A DNA stretch of 64,000 nt from Bolinopsis microptera (Eukaryota; Ctenophora; Tentaculata; Lobata; Bolinopsidae): contig NC_087078.1 of NCBI RefSeq assembly GCF_026151205.1, positions 12,631,118-12,695,117 on the forward strand. The letters run 5' to 3'. The notes under the pieces are model-generated. The model had not been told where the DNA came from. It saw only the letters and a program-made list of their open reading frames with translations, and ran no database searches. The position numbers and the translations under genes are program-made. This document shows positions 31,830 through 43,718 of the stretch, in pieces; the stretch's first letter is position 1, and each line of letters begins with the position of its first letter.

Positions 31830-33298
31830 TCGACAGTACTCCACACGGTCCGTCCCCAGAAAGGAAACAGAGTGTCCCCTTCAACAGCCAGGAGACGAAG
31901 AGTCAGAAAAAAAAGTCAAAACAAGGTTAGTTCCGACTGTTTTTACCCCCGGCCCCCCCCCCCCTCAGGCGTCTCCCCGTCCCCTAGGAGTTATTTTGTG
32001 CCCAAATATTTGAATGCTTCAACGAACGTTCAAGTAGACGAATATATAAACAAATCGGACTTTTTTCTTAAAAATTACACCTAATAAATACATATTTTGT
32101 ATACCCCGACGGCCGTCGGCGAATTGACTCTTTTGTGTTACTGTTAAAACTAACAATTAACCGTTATAACATCTCCTTTCACTAGTAACTATGGTAACAA
32201 GTAACTCTTTTTGTTACTGTTACTAGAAAACTATGGTTAATATGTGTAACTATGGTAACGTACTGTTAAAACTAACAAAAAAAGATACACTCCGGCCACG
32301 ATATTAGTACTATTTCTAATCATGTAATTACAATGTGTGTAATGTGCTGTTAAACACAAAGTTGTCGAGGGACAGCCTGTATTTAGGGATACAGTTTAAT
32401 TCAGGAGTCGGGATATTTTAATTTGCAAGTTAATACTTGGATAGGTATCCAATATGGGAAATTAGAGGTTTAATCTGTGCTCTATTTTGGTGGCTGGAGG
32501 GGCCTCCGGGTATGTTTAAAACTGGAATATTGGCAAGCAAACTCACTAAGGAAGAATGTTGGTCACAGTCCACTGCACTTAACACAGGTTGTCGGACAGT
32601 TGTCATTTTCGTAACAAGCAGAATCGCTCGTTTCCGCTCGTTTCCCGCTCATTTCCCGTCATTTCCCCGTAACATTTTTTAAACTCGGTTCACTGATCCA
32701 GCAAGTCATATCTCAGTTTATTGTTTATTAGTAGTGCATACAGCAAGACAATATATACTGTTTATAGGGTTCCTGCTAGAGTCTAGTACAGGCCGTGTAG
32801 AGGGTATTTTAGGTAGCTGTAAAACCATAGCTAAGTGTTGAGATGCAATCGCTTGAAATGATGGCAAATCATTCGAGTATCGACACTGTTCCACGATATT
32901 CAATAACATCTTAAAATATACTTTCCCTGCTTTATTCCTGATAACAATTTAAACTTCCAAAACTCTGAAATCTTATATATTTTAAGAAACAAACAGAATT
33001 TCTTATTATTTAATCGTTTCGTATTTTCAAAAAGTAGTTAAAAACCGTCTTTTATTCCGAAAACTAACCCCCCAATCATACATCTCTTTTTTTTTTTTTT
33101 TTTTTTATTTTTTTTTTTTCCGACTAGTAACTATGGTAACGAGTAATGTAACTTGGTAACTAGTAGTGGTAACTTATGGTAACTTTTTCTAGGAACGCGA
33201 CGGAAACCACAGCCAAACTACTGTCAAACCAGAAGCAGAACTTGAAGATAAATTTGACCTTCTTAGATGACCATAAGTCGCCTGTGGAGTACATTTAA
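31830..33298 (+). CDS. Possible last two exons of an unrecognised gene
   Basis: A 96-base segment (31830-31925) is flanked by TTCTTTCAG and GTTAGT; a second segment begins at 33193 after TTTTTCTAG. Joined with a one-base lead-in, they read RQYSTRSVPRKE... into NATETTAKLLSNQKQ and D-D-H-K-S-P-V-E-Y-I, stop at 33296-33298. Another frame through the first exon (ending ARRRRVRKKSQNK, basic) also crosses the junction and stops sooner. I do not recognise either product, and no upstream exon was found. The case rests on splice signals only. Confidence 0.22.
31926..33192. other. Non-coding; X-box-like repeats and poly(T)
   Basis: Contains several CTATGGTAAC motifs (about 32188, 32262, 33129 and on to 33183) and a poly(T) run at about 33088-33118. 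No gene is recognised apart from the flanking exon candidates. Confidence 0.4.
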
Positions 33299-33539
33299 AA
33301 AACAAGGAACTAATTAATGTTCTGTGGCTTTCGCTGCAAAGTACAAACCTCCAGGGCATACCATTTACATAATATTGAGTATTTAAATATAACAGTATTT
33401 TTGGTATTTTGAGGTATTTTTGCAGCCGTAAATGTGTGCGGAAACTTTGTAATAAAATAAACACCTCCGACTTGCACCGTGGTGTACACACTGGTGTACC
33501 GAGATTCGTTACACTTCAACATGTAATACTGGTAGAGAT

Positions 33540-33800
33540 ACCTGCTGCACCGTGGGTACCAGGCTGCACAGTGGGTACTGCTGCACCAGTGGGGTACCTG
33601 CTGCACGTGGGTACCTGCTGTACACAGTGGGTAACTGCTGACAGTGGGTACCTGCTGACAGTGGGTACCTGTGCACGGGGGTAAATGCTGGCACAGTGGG
33701 TACTGCTGCACAGTGGGTACCTGATGACACACGTGGGTACCTGTGCACAGTGGGTACCTGCTGCACAGTGGGTACCTGTGCCCAGTGGGTACCTTGCTGC
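33540..33800. repeat. ~16-20-bp minisatellite (CAGTGGGTACCTGCTGCA)
   Basis: About thirteen imperfect copies of a unit around CAGTGGGTACCTGCTGCA, each with a GTACC site. Open frames on both strands follow from the repeat. Confidence 0.85.
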
Positions 33801-34375
33801 ACCAGAATACCTGTACTGGAACAGACAAGGTGAATTAAACTTTGTTAGCCCTAAGAGCGGTTACTCCCCGAACATGTCCACAACTCCTAACTATAGTTTA
33901 AAGGGGTTATTCCTCTAAATCTTATTTTTTAGCTTCAGATTTAATCTTAGCTGCTTTTTAATGCGATTTTTAGGCGGTATGAGTAGAACTTACGCACGCA
34001 CACATTTTATGGCGTTCTTATAAAAATAGTGAAAAAATAAGGTTAAATATTTCTAGGGTATTCTCACAAAAATCGAATTTTTAACTCACCTCAAATTTTA
34101 TCAAAAGAAGGTGCCTAATTTAGTCCTGAAAAATTGCGCTCCAGTGTTAGTCTATAGAAAATAAAGAGTCTTATTATATTAAGTTGCACTCTCTATCCTG
34201 TTTAGAAATTGTGCCGGTAAAGTGTGTGAAAACATGATACATCCCCATGTATTCTCTCATTACTCTGGTGGGATAGTTGGTGGGTTCTCATAGCACGTGA
34301 CTGAGAACGGTATTTAAAGTGCACGGAGCACCAGCTTTGCGTTAAAACTGATCAGGGAAGTGTTGTCACGTGCTT
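33801..34375. other. Non-coding stretch
   Basis: AT-rich, no recognisable gene or repeat. Confidence 0.35.
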
Positions 34376-34515
34376 GAAATGGCCATCACGTGGATTGAAG
34401 GTAGCTGGCACGTGTTATGAAGGTAGCTGCACGTGGTATGGAAAGGTAGCTGCACGTGGTATGAAGGTAGCTGCTGTCAAGGTATGGAATGTTAGCTGCA
34501 CTGGTATGAAGGTTT
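34376..34515. repeat. Short ~20-bp minisatellite (GGTAGCTGCACGTGGTATGA)
   Basis: About six imperfect copies around GAAGGTAGCTGCACGTGGTAT. Each full unit contains a CACGTG E-box. Confidence 0.75.
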
Positions 34516-37500
34516 TTAGGGGCCTGACCCACGTGGGCGGTTTTTAAGTTAAATGTGAGTGGGTGAGGAAGACTATTGCGGACACATTTAAGATAAAGGT
34601 TGATCAGGTATGGAGTTTCGTATTTACCGAGTTCGAGATATTCGGGATCGTTACTTCATTGCCATTATGATTGGCGTCAGAGATTAACTGTGAAATGGTT
34701 TCAAATCTAACATGACGCAGAGTTGAAAGAGGTCACAAAAATACACCTTTCCGCGACGGCGGACCGTCTCATTCAATTCACTATTCGTATGATAAATAGT
34801 AACGGAAAACATCAGTTCCGTTCATGATTGAATCGCAACAATCACCTGCTTTGATGAACGCTGATTCATGGTCCTGCGTTTTATTGAATCATCACAAAAC
34901 TCAATCAAAGCAATTAACCATTCAAACATTTGCAACAGTCCAAAAAGAACGAATCCAGTTTTACGTTCCCACAAAGCAAGACGATTTAATTGAACAAAAA
35001 CTTATTCAATTTGCTATACATGTATATCCATGGGTGGCCAAGTGGTCCGCATCAACTTAAATGGTTCATGTTTTGATGCATTGAGTGTAAATAGAGTCAA
35101 AGTGAAAGTTCACGCCAGCAATGCAAAGGTGAACGATGGAGTACGGAAGTAAAGGTCACGTGGAAGGGGTTCACGGTCACGTGGAGGGCCTAGGAGGGGT
35201 TCTTATTGGGCGTCAGGGCTCTTTGAATAGAGAATTAGCAAGGGGAAGAAACGGTTGCGTGCTAATGGTTCAGACAGGACAGTTAAGCTGAATATGACTA
35301 CTTGCTGTGCTTGTGATTGGTTGAACGGACTCAGTGGGCGGATGCTGTGCTGTGATGGAGGAGAGATGTCCGTGGTCTGATTGGCGAGTTCTGTAAAGCG
35401 TGAGTTGGAGTACACAGCCCGAGTTTATAATCTGTTAAAAACGGAAAGAGTTCCGTTAAAATGTCCGTCCTGGTATAAAGTAGCGATTTTTGTTACCTTA
35501 TTATTGTTTTTAAAACTGTTTTCTGACTCGTTTTAATTCCTTTTTGTCTGATTTTAAGTGGTTATCCTTGAGGATTTAGAGGTTTTCCTTGGTATTCAAG
35601 TTAGCGTACTCCGAGGGAGAGATTCGGATTAAATCTTAATTTTTGAATTCTCCGAGTAATTATTGAGTTGTTTTCTTTTGGCACCCTTGCGGAAATCCTG
35701 AAAAACGATACCAAAACTGCACGGTGTGAATAACAGCATCTCATCATTAAATATCACTACAGTCACAATTACATATATCCTAAATTACTCAGTAAAACAA
35801 ATACAGATTTGCCTAAAAAATCTGCTGAAACAAAAATTACGGGATTATATTCTCGCACTGATTGCAGACACACTCAGCCACAATCGAAATCCAGCAACGG
35901 GGATATGGTTATCTAATTGATTTTCCACTAGATTACCATCAAAAAGTGAGAGAGCTGATTAACAAATTAACCTTAACCAATCTCACACGTTGATTGGGCT
36001 TGTGTATATAGAGTATTAGACAGGGAGAACAGCTTATTTTGGGTTGATACTGATACGTTTTCGTAGCTGTTCGTTAGGAAGTGATGGTTGTGTCGCTGAT
36101 TAAATAGTCACGTGATTGTGATTGGAGAGCAGCGGATTTGGTTGTACCCAAGTAACAGTAACATAGTAACAGCTGATTGACGTCAGTTGTTCCATCATCT
36201 GTCTCTTGGTGGGAAGTTATGGTCATGGCATGTGAATCATTCTTATCCATATTCGATAGCTCTATAAATACATTATACGATTTGGCTATTAAACTATAGT
36301 AGATCAACTTTTTAAGTCAGGATTGTTTAATTGGATTCCTTTTGTCTTGCTTTAAATTATTCTAGTGTTCTTAGTTGTTCCATGTCCTAAATCAGCTTTT
36401 AGGATCTAGGTCTCATCTTCCTTTGGCTGGATCCAGTAGGATTTATCTCTATTTGATGAAGCGGCTCTTTGAGGGAAAGTTTAGAAAAAGCATAACTAAA
36501 CGAAAGAAAAAGATTACTGTATATCCTTCACAGATATCCTCGTTCAAAGAAAACGGAACAAATAAACTTCATCCTTATTCAAGACAATAACCCTCTGGCA
36601 CAATCTTTCTTCTCCAGATCTCCACTTCGCAAATACCGTAGCACCAGCATCTCCCATCCTGTCTGCCTCATAGCGTCACCAAGTAGGGGTAATCAGTACG
36701 ACCCTGCTATACTCAACTCAAAAGCTTATAAAACTGGATTATTGCGTCTCCGGGTTTCGATTGCTTCATCACCCTTTACCCCCCACTATCCAAACTTGTT
36801 CCACTCCACCCCAACAGTTTCCCTGTCTCAGCTCTTCCATTACAGTTCCTAGGTCTATCTCCTATAACACTTTATACAGAACAGGTTGCTCCTTTATCAA
36901 ACATTACAGTTCCTGGGATTAACTCCTCGAGGGTTTTCAGTTGCAAAACTCGCACGGGTTAAAAATGAGGTTAAAATAAGCAGTTGTGTTGAATCTGGTA
37001 CGAAAAAGCGTAGAATTGACGAAAAATTTTACATTGCATCCTCTTTCTCAAAACGAATGTAGTTGTCAAACTAAGGGCTAAAAATAATTCCCGAGTGCAA
37101 CAAACGACCTAGTAACCATGGACCAACCGACTAGTAACCATGAACGACAGTACCAGGTCTTCTTTTGCTACCCGTTGGGGGGTAAGTTGGAAAATAACAG
37201 CTTAGACATACCGTGACGTGTGTTTGAGAGTTGAAGAGATTATGAAAGAGGAAGTGGAATTGAAGAGGAAGTGAAAGAGGAAAGGAAAGAGAGATTGTAT
37301 GTGAATGCTGAGAGAGAAACTGAGGACCAGTTATCGTGTGAAGTTGATATTTGTGGGGCGCTGTGACCTGGAATGATGTGGCAGTGTGAAATTGTTAAGT
37401 AAAATTAAAATAAACTCAATTATTAAAGATCAACACTTTAATTTCGACTCCCATTTTATTTTTTGCCCCGATAGTTCTTTATCATAAATATCTGATAATA

Positions 37501-37590
37501 CCCCTCGATTTTCATTTTACCAGAGATATCTAAAACAACTTCGCCCAAATCAGCTTCATATTTTTAAAAGTTGCCCCCCCCCACTACACA
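34516..37590. other. Unassigned 3 kb
   Basis: Small open frames (for example 34824-35060 and 36375-36590) have no recognised motif. TAGTAACCATG is repeated near 37109 and 37132. Purine-rich GAAGAGGAAGTG-type sequence lies at about 37230-37300. No gene is supported. Confidence 0.35.
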
Positions 37591-37604
37591 TTCCACCCCA
37601 CATT

Positions 37605-37685
37605 GTTGTACATGTTTCCCACCTTACTGACATGTTTCCCACCTTACTGAACATGTTTCCCACTTTACTGCTCATGTTTCCACCT
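37605..37685. repeat. ~20-bp tandem repeat (CATGTTTCCCACCTTACTGA)
   Basis: About four copies with small differences. Nothing coding. Confidence 0.8.
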
Positions 37686-40600
37686 TATGCAATGCTGTCT
37701 ACATGATGTGAAATGATTGATTTTGGACACGAAGGGAAAAACTACACAAATTTGGCTTGGTAGAAACTTCGTTTTATTACATCGCTAGAGCCTACAAAAA
37801 GAATATAATTAAGTCAGATAAATTCCATCACTAATACTCAGTCTAGAGATTCAAAAAATTTCTAAAACAGGTCATGATTAGAGAATATCATGAAATTCGA
37901 TCTGAAAGAATTTGAATACGATTAAATTGTTTCACAAGATAAGTGGTAGATAAAAAATATTTAAGGACAAATGACGCAAATTGCACAAAATTGTTTAATT
38001 AATTAATTACAGATATGGGTAAAACCACAAAAAAAATATCTTTTAATTTCATCTATTTAAAGCCCCAAACATTTAGTTCTAAAACTTTGGCACAAAAAAT
38101 CTAGCCTTCCTTTTCCCTATCTAATAGGGAAGGTTTAGTCTTTTTCACAATCCCGAATTTGAAACAGTCAAAACTGAAAGTGTCCTCTGTGTACATGTAA
38201 ACAATGCATTGATAAGGCTGGTGCTCGTTGAAGGGCACGGTCGTCAATGTTGAACTTGTTCGGTGCCATTGTGCCAATGTGGAATCGGAGTCAACGTATG
38301 CCCAAAGTAGTGTCCTCAGTCCTCAATGGTCTACAACTGCATGGCTATTGTGCAACGTAATTAATTTGCTTATCTTTGCATCGTGAGGGATTCGTTAGAT
38401 TAAACTCCATGACCGTTGACCATTATCTTTGAGTCAAGATCGAACAATACGGGCAAGTCTTGCATCAGGTGCTGCAGACCGCTTCTGTGGTTTTTTTGGG
38501 GACATTCAGCCTTATTTCAAGTTGTGAATCTTCACTACCCTCGTGTCCCGATTGATGTTGTGGAGACATGTCTAGTGTCAGCTCGAACTTCCCTTGTGTT
38601 ACACAGATGGCAGCAAGCTGGAACAACGGGCCTAAAAATATTTACTGTTTCAAAGTAAGCAAAAGCTTTAAAAATATTATGTGTATTTACGTCTGTATTT
38701 GAGGCTCGTGTTTTTGTTACTGAGTGGGTTTAGTGGTTTATCGTACAGTCGGCAGCGAAATGGAACAGCGAGCCACTCAAATTTACAGTTTTCAAGATCA
38801 AGCAAAAGTGTTATAAATTTATTCTGTATTTAACTAGATAGCAGGAGTTGAAGTGAAAGTGAAAGTGAAGATAGCAGGAGTGAAGTGAAGTGAAAGTGAA
38901 GATAGCAGAAGGCACGTGTTAAATAAGTAATTATGAATGTTCTGTGTGTTGTGGGTTGTCCTAACACTTAATCACTGATATTCACATGTATTGATATCTA
39001 CTCTAATTATGTCTAGCGCGTTTGTAAGAACTAGACTACTTAAGTAGTTACCATGGTAACAGTAGGGACTACTGAAGGTTTAAGCTGAATTTGTAAGTTT
39101 GTAGCCCAGACAAGACTTGTTGGATTTATTATTGCGAAAGTGTACAAGCCTTAACTTCGTAGGGTTACGTAAAATTTAGAGGTCGATTTAGTTACGACTA
39201 CAGCTTAAAGTGAATGGTGTAGTAAATGAAACAAAAAAGTTAGTGTTATACAGATTTGCGGCGCACGTGGTGCGCATTATAATGTTTACAATCAAAGTTA
39301 GAGTTATCATATTAATATGATATATCAGGAATTAAAACTTAATATTATTATGTATTTTTATACTGATTCCAGTCTCGTCCAGTGCATTGCAGTCAGTCCG
39401 GATAAACTGATTTCACCACTCTCGAAGGGGGCCTCAATTGGGGTCTTGGTGGTGAGCCTATTAGATACTCTACTCAAAAATCAGATCTGCATTCGATTTA
39501 ATTAAATCTAATTTAACCAATATGGATACGTTAATGAGAACTTATCGTTTTTCTCGCGAGTTTGTTTGCCCTCCATGTTTGTGTATTAAATCATGATGAC
39601 AATGTGGTTAATTTTCTGGACGGGATTTCTATCAAAATCGGAACGTTGCTCTCTAATCTTCTAACTCGATACAAAGGCCCGGACCGGAGCAAAAACCATG
39701 TAAAGTGGGTTCCGTTTCTCACTGCAGTTCAATCACCAAATTCACGAATAGCCAAGGCGGTTTATTTTCTAGCGTATTCGTATATTGCAAAGTGTTCGTG
39801 TTCTTTGAGCCGTTTCGTTGTGTTGATTTTATGGCATTTTCAATATTAGATATCTGAAGTCATTTGCTGACCGTTTTTAACTCTTTTAGATGGCTTCCTG
39901 ATGCAAAAGAGCTGAAAGTGTCAAACTTTCTTAATTTCCGTTGTTTCCAACAGTTTTCATCCTAATTGTTTATCTATTATCAACTTTTGGTAACGTCCTT
40001 CTGGGATTTCGTGCCGTTTATATTTTAAATCTGAGTACTGTTATTCTTCCTGTCCCAATCAGGGATTAAAAACTACCCTAGACGCTGTAAATTTGTTGAA
40101 TTTGCGGCAGGACGGCTTAACTATTTTCCTTTACGGGACCTATATTCTGTCCAATTCCCGGACTTTATTTTCAGTTGATAGAATTTAATGCAAGGTTCAA
40201 ACAAGTGAATTTGTCTGACACAATTTAATGGATTGCTTATCCGGTGTATAGTATGTGTATTATGTGTGGGAAAAGAATAAATACGTTTCTGGAAATGTCT
40301 TCATTTCCGCCGTGTTGCCGTATGTCCGAGTATGATTACCTGCGTCCAGGATAAACAATTTCAGCATTGACAGTCAAAAACTTAAAGCAAAAAACAAAAA
40401 GCATCGTCATATTTCATCTCCCCGCAAGATTGGACAGTTATTTTCAGCTTCATGCTCTTGTTTTGTTGTTTGCTGTCATATGCTATTTTGGTACTTATTC
40501 AATAGCACTCTGTAGGTATTTCTATTTAGGATATTTCAAGTAGTGATGGCTCAGTAGTTAAGTAAAATGTTGCGTTTTTTTGCGACAACGGCCCGGCATA

Positions 40601-40779
40601 TGGGGTGTTATTTCCTGTGCAAATAGGCGTAATTCACCATAAAAATAATTCACCATTTTACACCATTGGATACCCCCTGTTCGGTGTTCAGTGTTTTGCT
40701 TCTGCTTTATCATTGCATGTTTACAATTTCATGAACTTAACTTCTTCTATCTTCCTCCATCCAAGATGGTATTTTATTA
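37686..40779. other. Unassigned 3 kb with a perfect X-box palindrome
   Basis: No gene recognised. A GTGAAAGTGAAGATAGCAG unit is repeated at about 38860-38910. GTTACCATGGTAAC, a perfect 14-bp palindrome, is at 39047-39060. A segment ending ACACCATTGGATACCCC (about 40600-40675) resembles one at about 44260-44357 and may be a small MITE. Confidence 0.35.
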
Positions 40780-40998
40780 ATGAGCGTCCAGTTAACTCTC
40801 TTACATCACAAGGATGATACTATGAAAGAAGATTGTTTGGAATGTAAGATAATAAGAAGAACTCTAGAAGTAGGAATCTCTGCTTACTGTCTTCACGGCT
40901 CTACTGTTATATCAAAGTTTCGCTCATCCCTTAACATAACATCCGCTCATAAATACTTTTATCTTACAGTAGGTACGACTTACAAATGGATAAAATAA
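40780..40998 (+). CDS. Small protein, possibly DMAC1/DUF4536-like
   Basis: The 72-codon frame contains KEDCLECKIIRRTLEVGISA followed by YCLHG. A D-C-x-x-C-x-x-I/L motif followed by a glycine-rich hydrophobic stretch and a tyrosine is typical of DUF4536 proteins such as DMAC1, a complex I assembly factor of the inner mitochondrial membrane. The Met at 40822 lies just before this motif and is an alternative start, giving 58 residues. The hydrophobic stretch is weaker than usual. The stop is only about 20 bases before the palindromic MITE. It could be the last exon of a longer gene or a chance match. Confidence 0.3.
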   Translation: MSVQLTLLHHKDDTMKEDCLECKIIRRTLEVGISAYCLHGSTVISKFRSSLNITSAHKYFYLTVGTTYKWIK

Positions 40999-41020
40999 CA
41001 GACTCTTTAAAAGAGTCTGT

Positions 41021-42386
41021 TAAGGGGGGGGGGCCAATGGATATTTTTTTGTGAAACTTGATTTTGAGATAGCAGTTGACCAACAAACTAGGACCAGTGA
41101 CCGAACTTTTGAGGGGGTCCCGGACCCTAACCGCCAAACGGTGCCTGCGGGGCAGCCACGCCCATATTTGGTCCAAATTAGGCCCAATTTAGCCAAATAC
41201 CCTGAACATGCCCAAAACCCAAATTTTAGGTGCTCTACTTGTAGCTAGTGGTCTCCTGAACTCGTATATGAAATTTCATCAAGATTGGACAAAAAATGAC
41301 TGAGTTATGAGCCAAAAACCATATGCCCATATTTGGGCATACGCACCAAATTTGGTAGATTTCGTCCCATAAATTGGTCAAATATCAACATTTTTCACTG
41401 AAACTTACTTTATATGAAAGGTAAGCCTAAACTACATATTCTCTGTAAGTTATAGCTTTATATCTGTTTAAATGTGGATACTAAGGCGAAAAGACCACAA
41501 AAAATGAACTAAATTGCCCATATCTTGGTTCGCGATATTCGCGGAATTGATCTCATTAAAATTGTAACAACTCGATCAGTTTTCAAAATTTTTCCATGAA
41601 ATTTTCGGAATCGACTCGAAATCGCATTTCCACCTTAGTTTGAGAACAGATTTTTGATTTAGGCCTCCAAAAAAATTTGGCGGCCAAATTCCAAAATTTT
41701 CCCGGAGAAATTCAGAATTTGGCCGCCAAATTTTTTTTGAGGCCTTAATCAAAAATCTGTTCTCAAACTAAGGTGGAAATGCGATTTCGAGTCGATTCCG
41801 AAAATTTCATGGAAAAATTTTGAAAACTGATTGAGTTGTTACAATTTTAATGAGATCAATTCCGCGAATATCGCGAACCAAGATATGGGCAATTTAGTTC
41901 ATTTTTTGTGGTCTTTTCGCCTTAGTATCCACATTTAAACAGATATAAAGCTATAACTTACAGAGAATATGTAGTTTAGGCTTACCTTTCATATAAAGTA
42001 AGTTTCAGTGAAAAATATTGATATTTGACCAATTTATGGGACGAAATCTACCAAATTTGGTGCGTATGCCCAAATATGGGCATATGGTTTTTGGCTCATA
42101 ACTCAGTCATTTTTTGTCCAATCTTGATGAAATTTCATATACGACTTCAAGAGACCACTAGCTACAAGTAGAGCACCTAAAATTTGGGTTTTGGGCATGT
42201 TCAGAGTATTTGGCTAAATTGGGCCTAATTTGGACCAAATATGGGCGTGGCTGCCCTGCGGGCACCGTTTGGCGGTTGGGGTCCGGGACCCCCTCAAAAG
42301 TTCGGTCACTGGTCTTAGTTTGTTGGTCAACTGCTATCTCGAAATCAAGTTTCACAAAAAAATATCCATTGGCCCCCCCCCTTAAA
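41021..42386. mobile_element. 1.36-kb palindromic MITE with TTAA ends
   Basis: Two arms of about 660 bp form a near-perfect inverted repeat around a short centre at about 41685-41710. The ends read TTAAGGGGGGGG...CCAATGG at the left and CCATTGG...CCCCCCCCTTAA at the right, so TTAA flanks both sides, the target used by piggyBac- and Kolobok-like transposases (established knowledge). No transposase is encoded. Small frames in each arm are mirror images of each other. The arms differ at only scattered positions. A diverged half-copy lies at about 55280-55790. Confidence 0.85.
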
Positions 42387-42576
42387 TACATGTCAATGTT
42401 TTATCTTTCATTTCAATCTATATGTAAAGTTTCCAACTTATATACATTATAGTACAATATATTCCGTTTCTTAAGCACTAAGTTTGATTTTGACTACATT
42501 CCAACATTACAGGAGGTGCATCGTTTGGTGTGTTTATATACGACGTCCTAAAACCTAAAATCCTACCTTCACCCCC
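42387..42576. other. Probable promoter region of POLR3H
   Basis: Only about 190 bases separate the palindromic MITE from the POLR3H start codon, so the proximal promoter is squeezed between the two. A TATAATATA-like stretch is not obvious; TATATACATTATAG occurs near 42440-42455. No motif is strong enough to call. Confidence 0.25.
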
Positions 42577-43718
42577 ATGTTCCAGCTAATAGAACTAAGG
42601 AATAATGTTGGTATCCGGCCCTCCCTCTTCAAACTGGAACAAACCCGAGCTATAAAGGAGGTGCTGAACACCAAGCTAGCAAACAAAGTGCTTTACCCTC
42701 ACGGACTGTGTATTGCACTTCATGATATTATTCAGATTGGGGAGTCTTTCTCCTTCCCTGGTGACGCGGGTTAGTTGCGTGGATATCAAATGTTTAGTTG
42801 ATGTGATAGACAAGATGAGTCAGCAATACAATGCTGAAATAGACTGATATTAGAAAACGTCGAAATATGTTTTAATATCTTAAAATCTAATCTCTTTTGA
42901 AAATTAAACGATTTTTGTTCTCTAAAACTGGATAAAGACTTGAATTAACGCACCGTATTTTAGGAACCCACACGTCTGTTCTGTTCCGGTACATAGTGTT
43001 CAAACCCTTTGAAGAGGAGGTTATCATCGGTAAAGTTAGACGGTCCAGTCCAGACGGTGTTTGGGTAACTTTGGGCTTCTTTGAGGACATCTTCATCCCT
43101 GAAGCGTATCTCCAGTCTCCACACAGGTTCTGTATTTAATCTGGTGTTTGAAACTGCTTTTAGAGCTATTAGTTACCATGTTTATGAGCCGAACAGCCGT
43201 AGTAACTATAATTGTGTCCCCTAGTTACTGATAAAACCATACGTGTCATGTATTCATAACCCTAGTAACCATATTAGTTACAGAGATTGATAAGACGTGT
43301 TCTCTCAGGTTCGACCAAGAGGAGAACTGCTGGATTTGGGAGTACACTGACGGACTGGAGACTCACAATCTCTACATGGATGAGAGAGAAGAAATCAGGT
43401 ACCAGCTATACGGGCTAATTAAATTTAGATAAAATTAACATCTGCATTTTGATGATTACTACATTTGGCAGCAGTTTTAGCTTTTGATAAAGTGCCAAGT
43501 ACAAATTTTAGATCTCATCTCAAGGTAACCATAAATCCCCCACCACATATTTACTTTACTCTGTTACCAGGTTCAGGGTTTGTAAAATAGAATTTAACGA
43601 CGTAGCTAAACGTGCTCCTACACAAGACTCAGAAGAGTTGTTACCTATGAAGATTATCGGTACTATCAGTGAACCAGGCTTAGGACTTTTATCTTGGTGG
43701 AAGGAGGATAATATTTAG
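42577..43718 (+). CDS. POLR3H: RNA polymerase III subunit RPC8 (Rpc25/POLR3H)
   Basis: Four exons: 42577-42769, 42964-43126, 43309-43398, 43571-43718. All introns are GT-AG and the joined frame is 594 bases, 197 residues plus stop. The N-terminal half is the SHS2-like Rpb7 domain, starting MFQLIELRNNV and including LNTKLANKVLYPHGLCIALH and a FPGD turn. The C-terminal half is the OB fold: F-K-P-F-E-E-E-V-I-I-G-K-V, S-S-P-D-G-V-W-V-T-L-G-F-F-E-D-I-F-I-P, W-I-W-E-Y and ISEPGLGLLSWW near the end. RPC8 forms the stalk of Pol III with RPC9 and helps initiation at tRNA and 5S genes. Length is close to the human protein (about 204). All expected blocks are present, so the gene looks functional. Confidence 0.95.
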
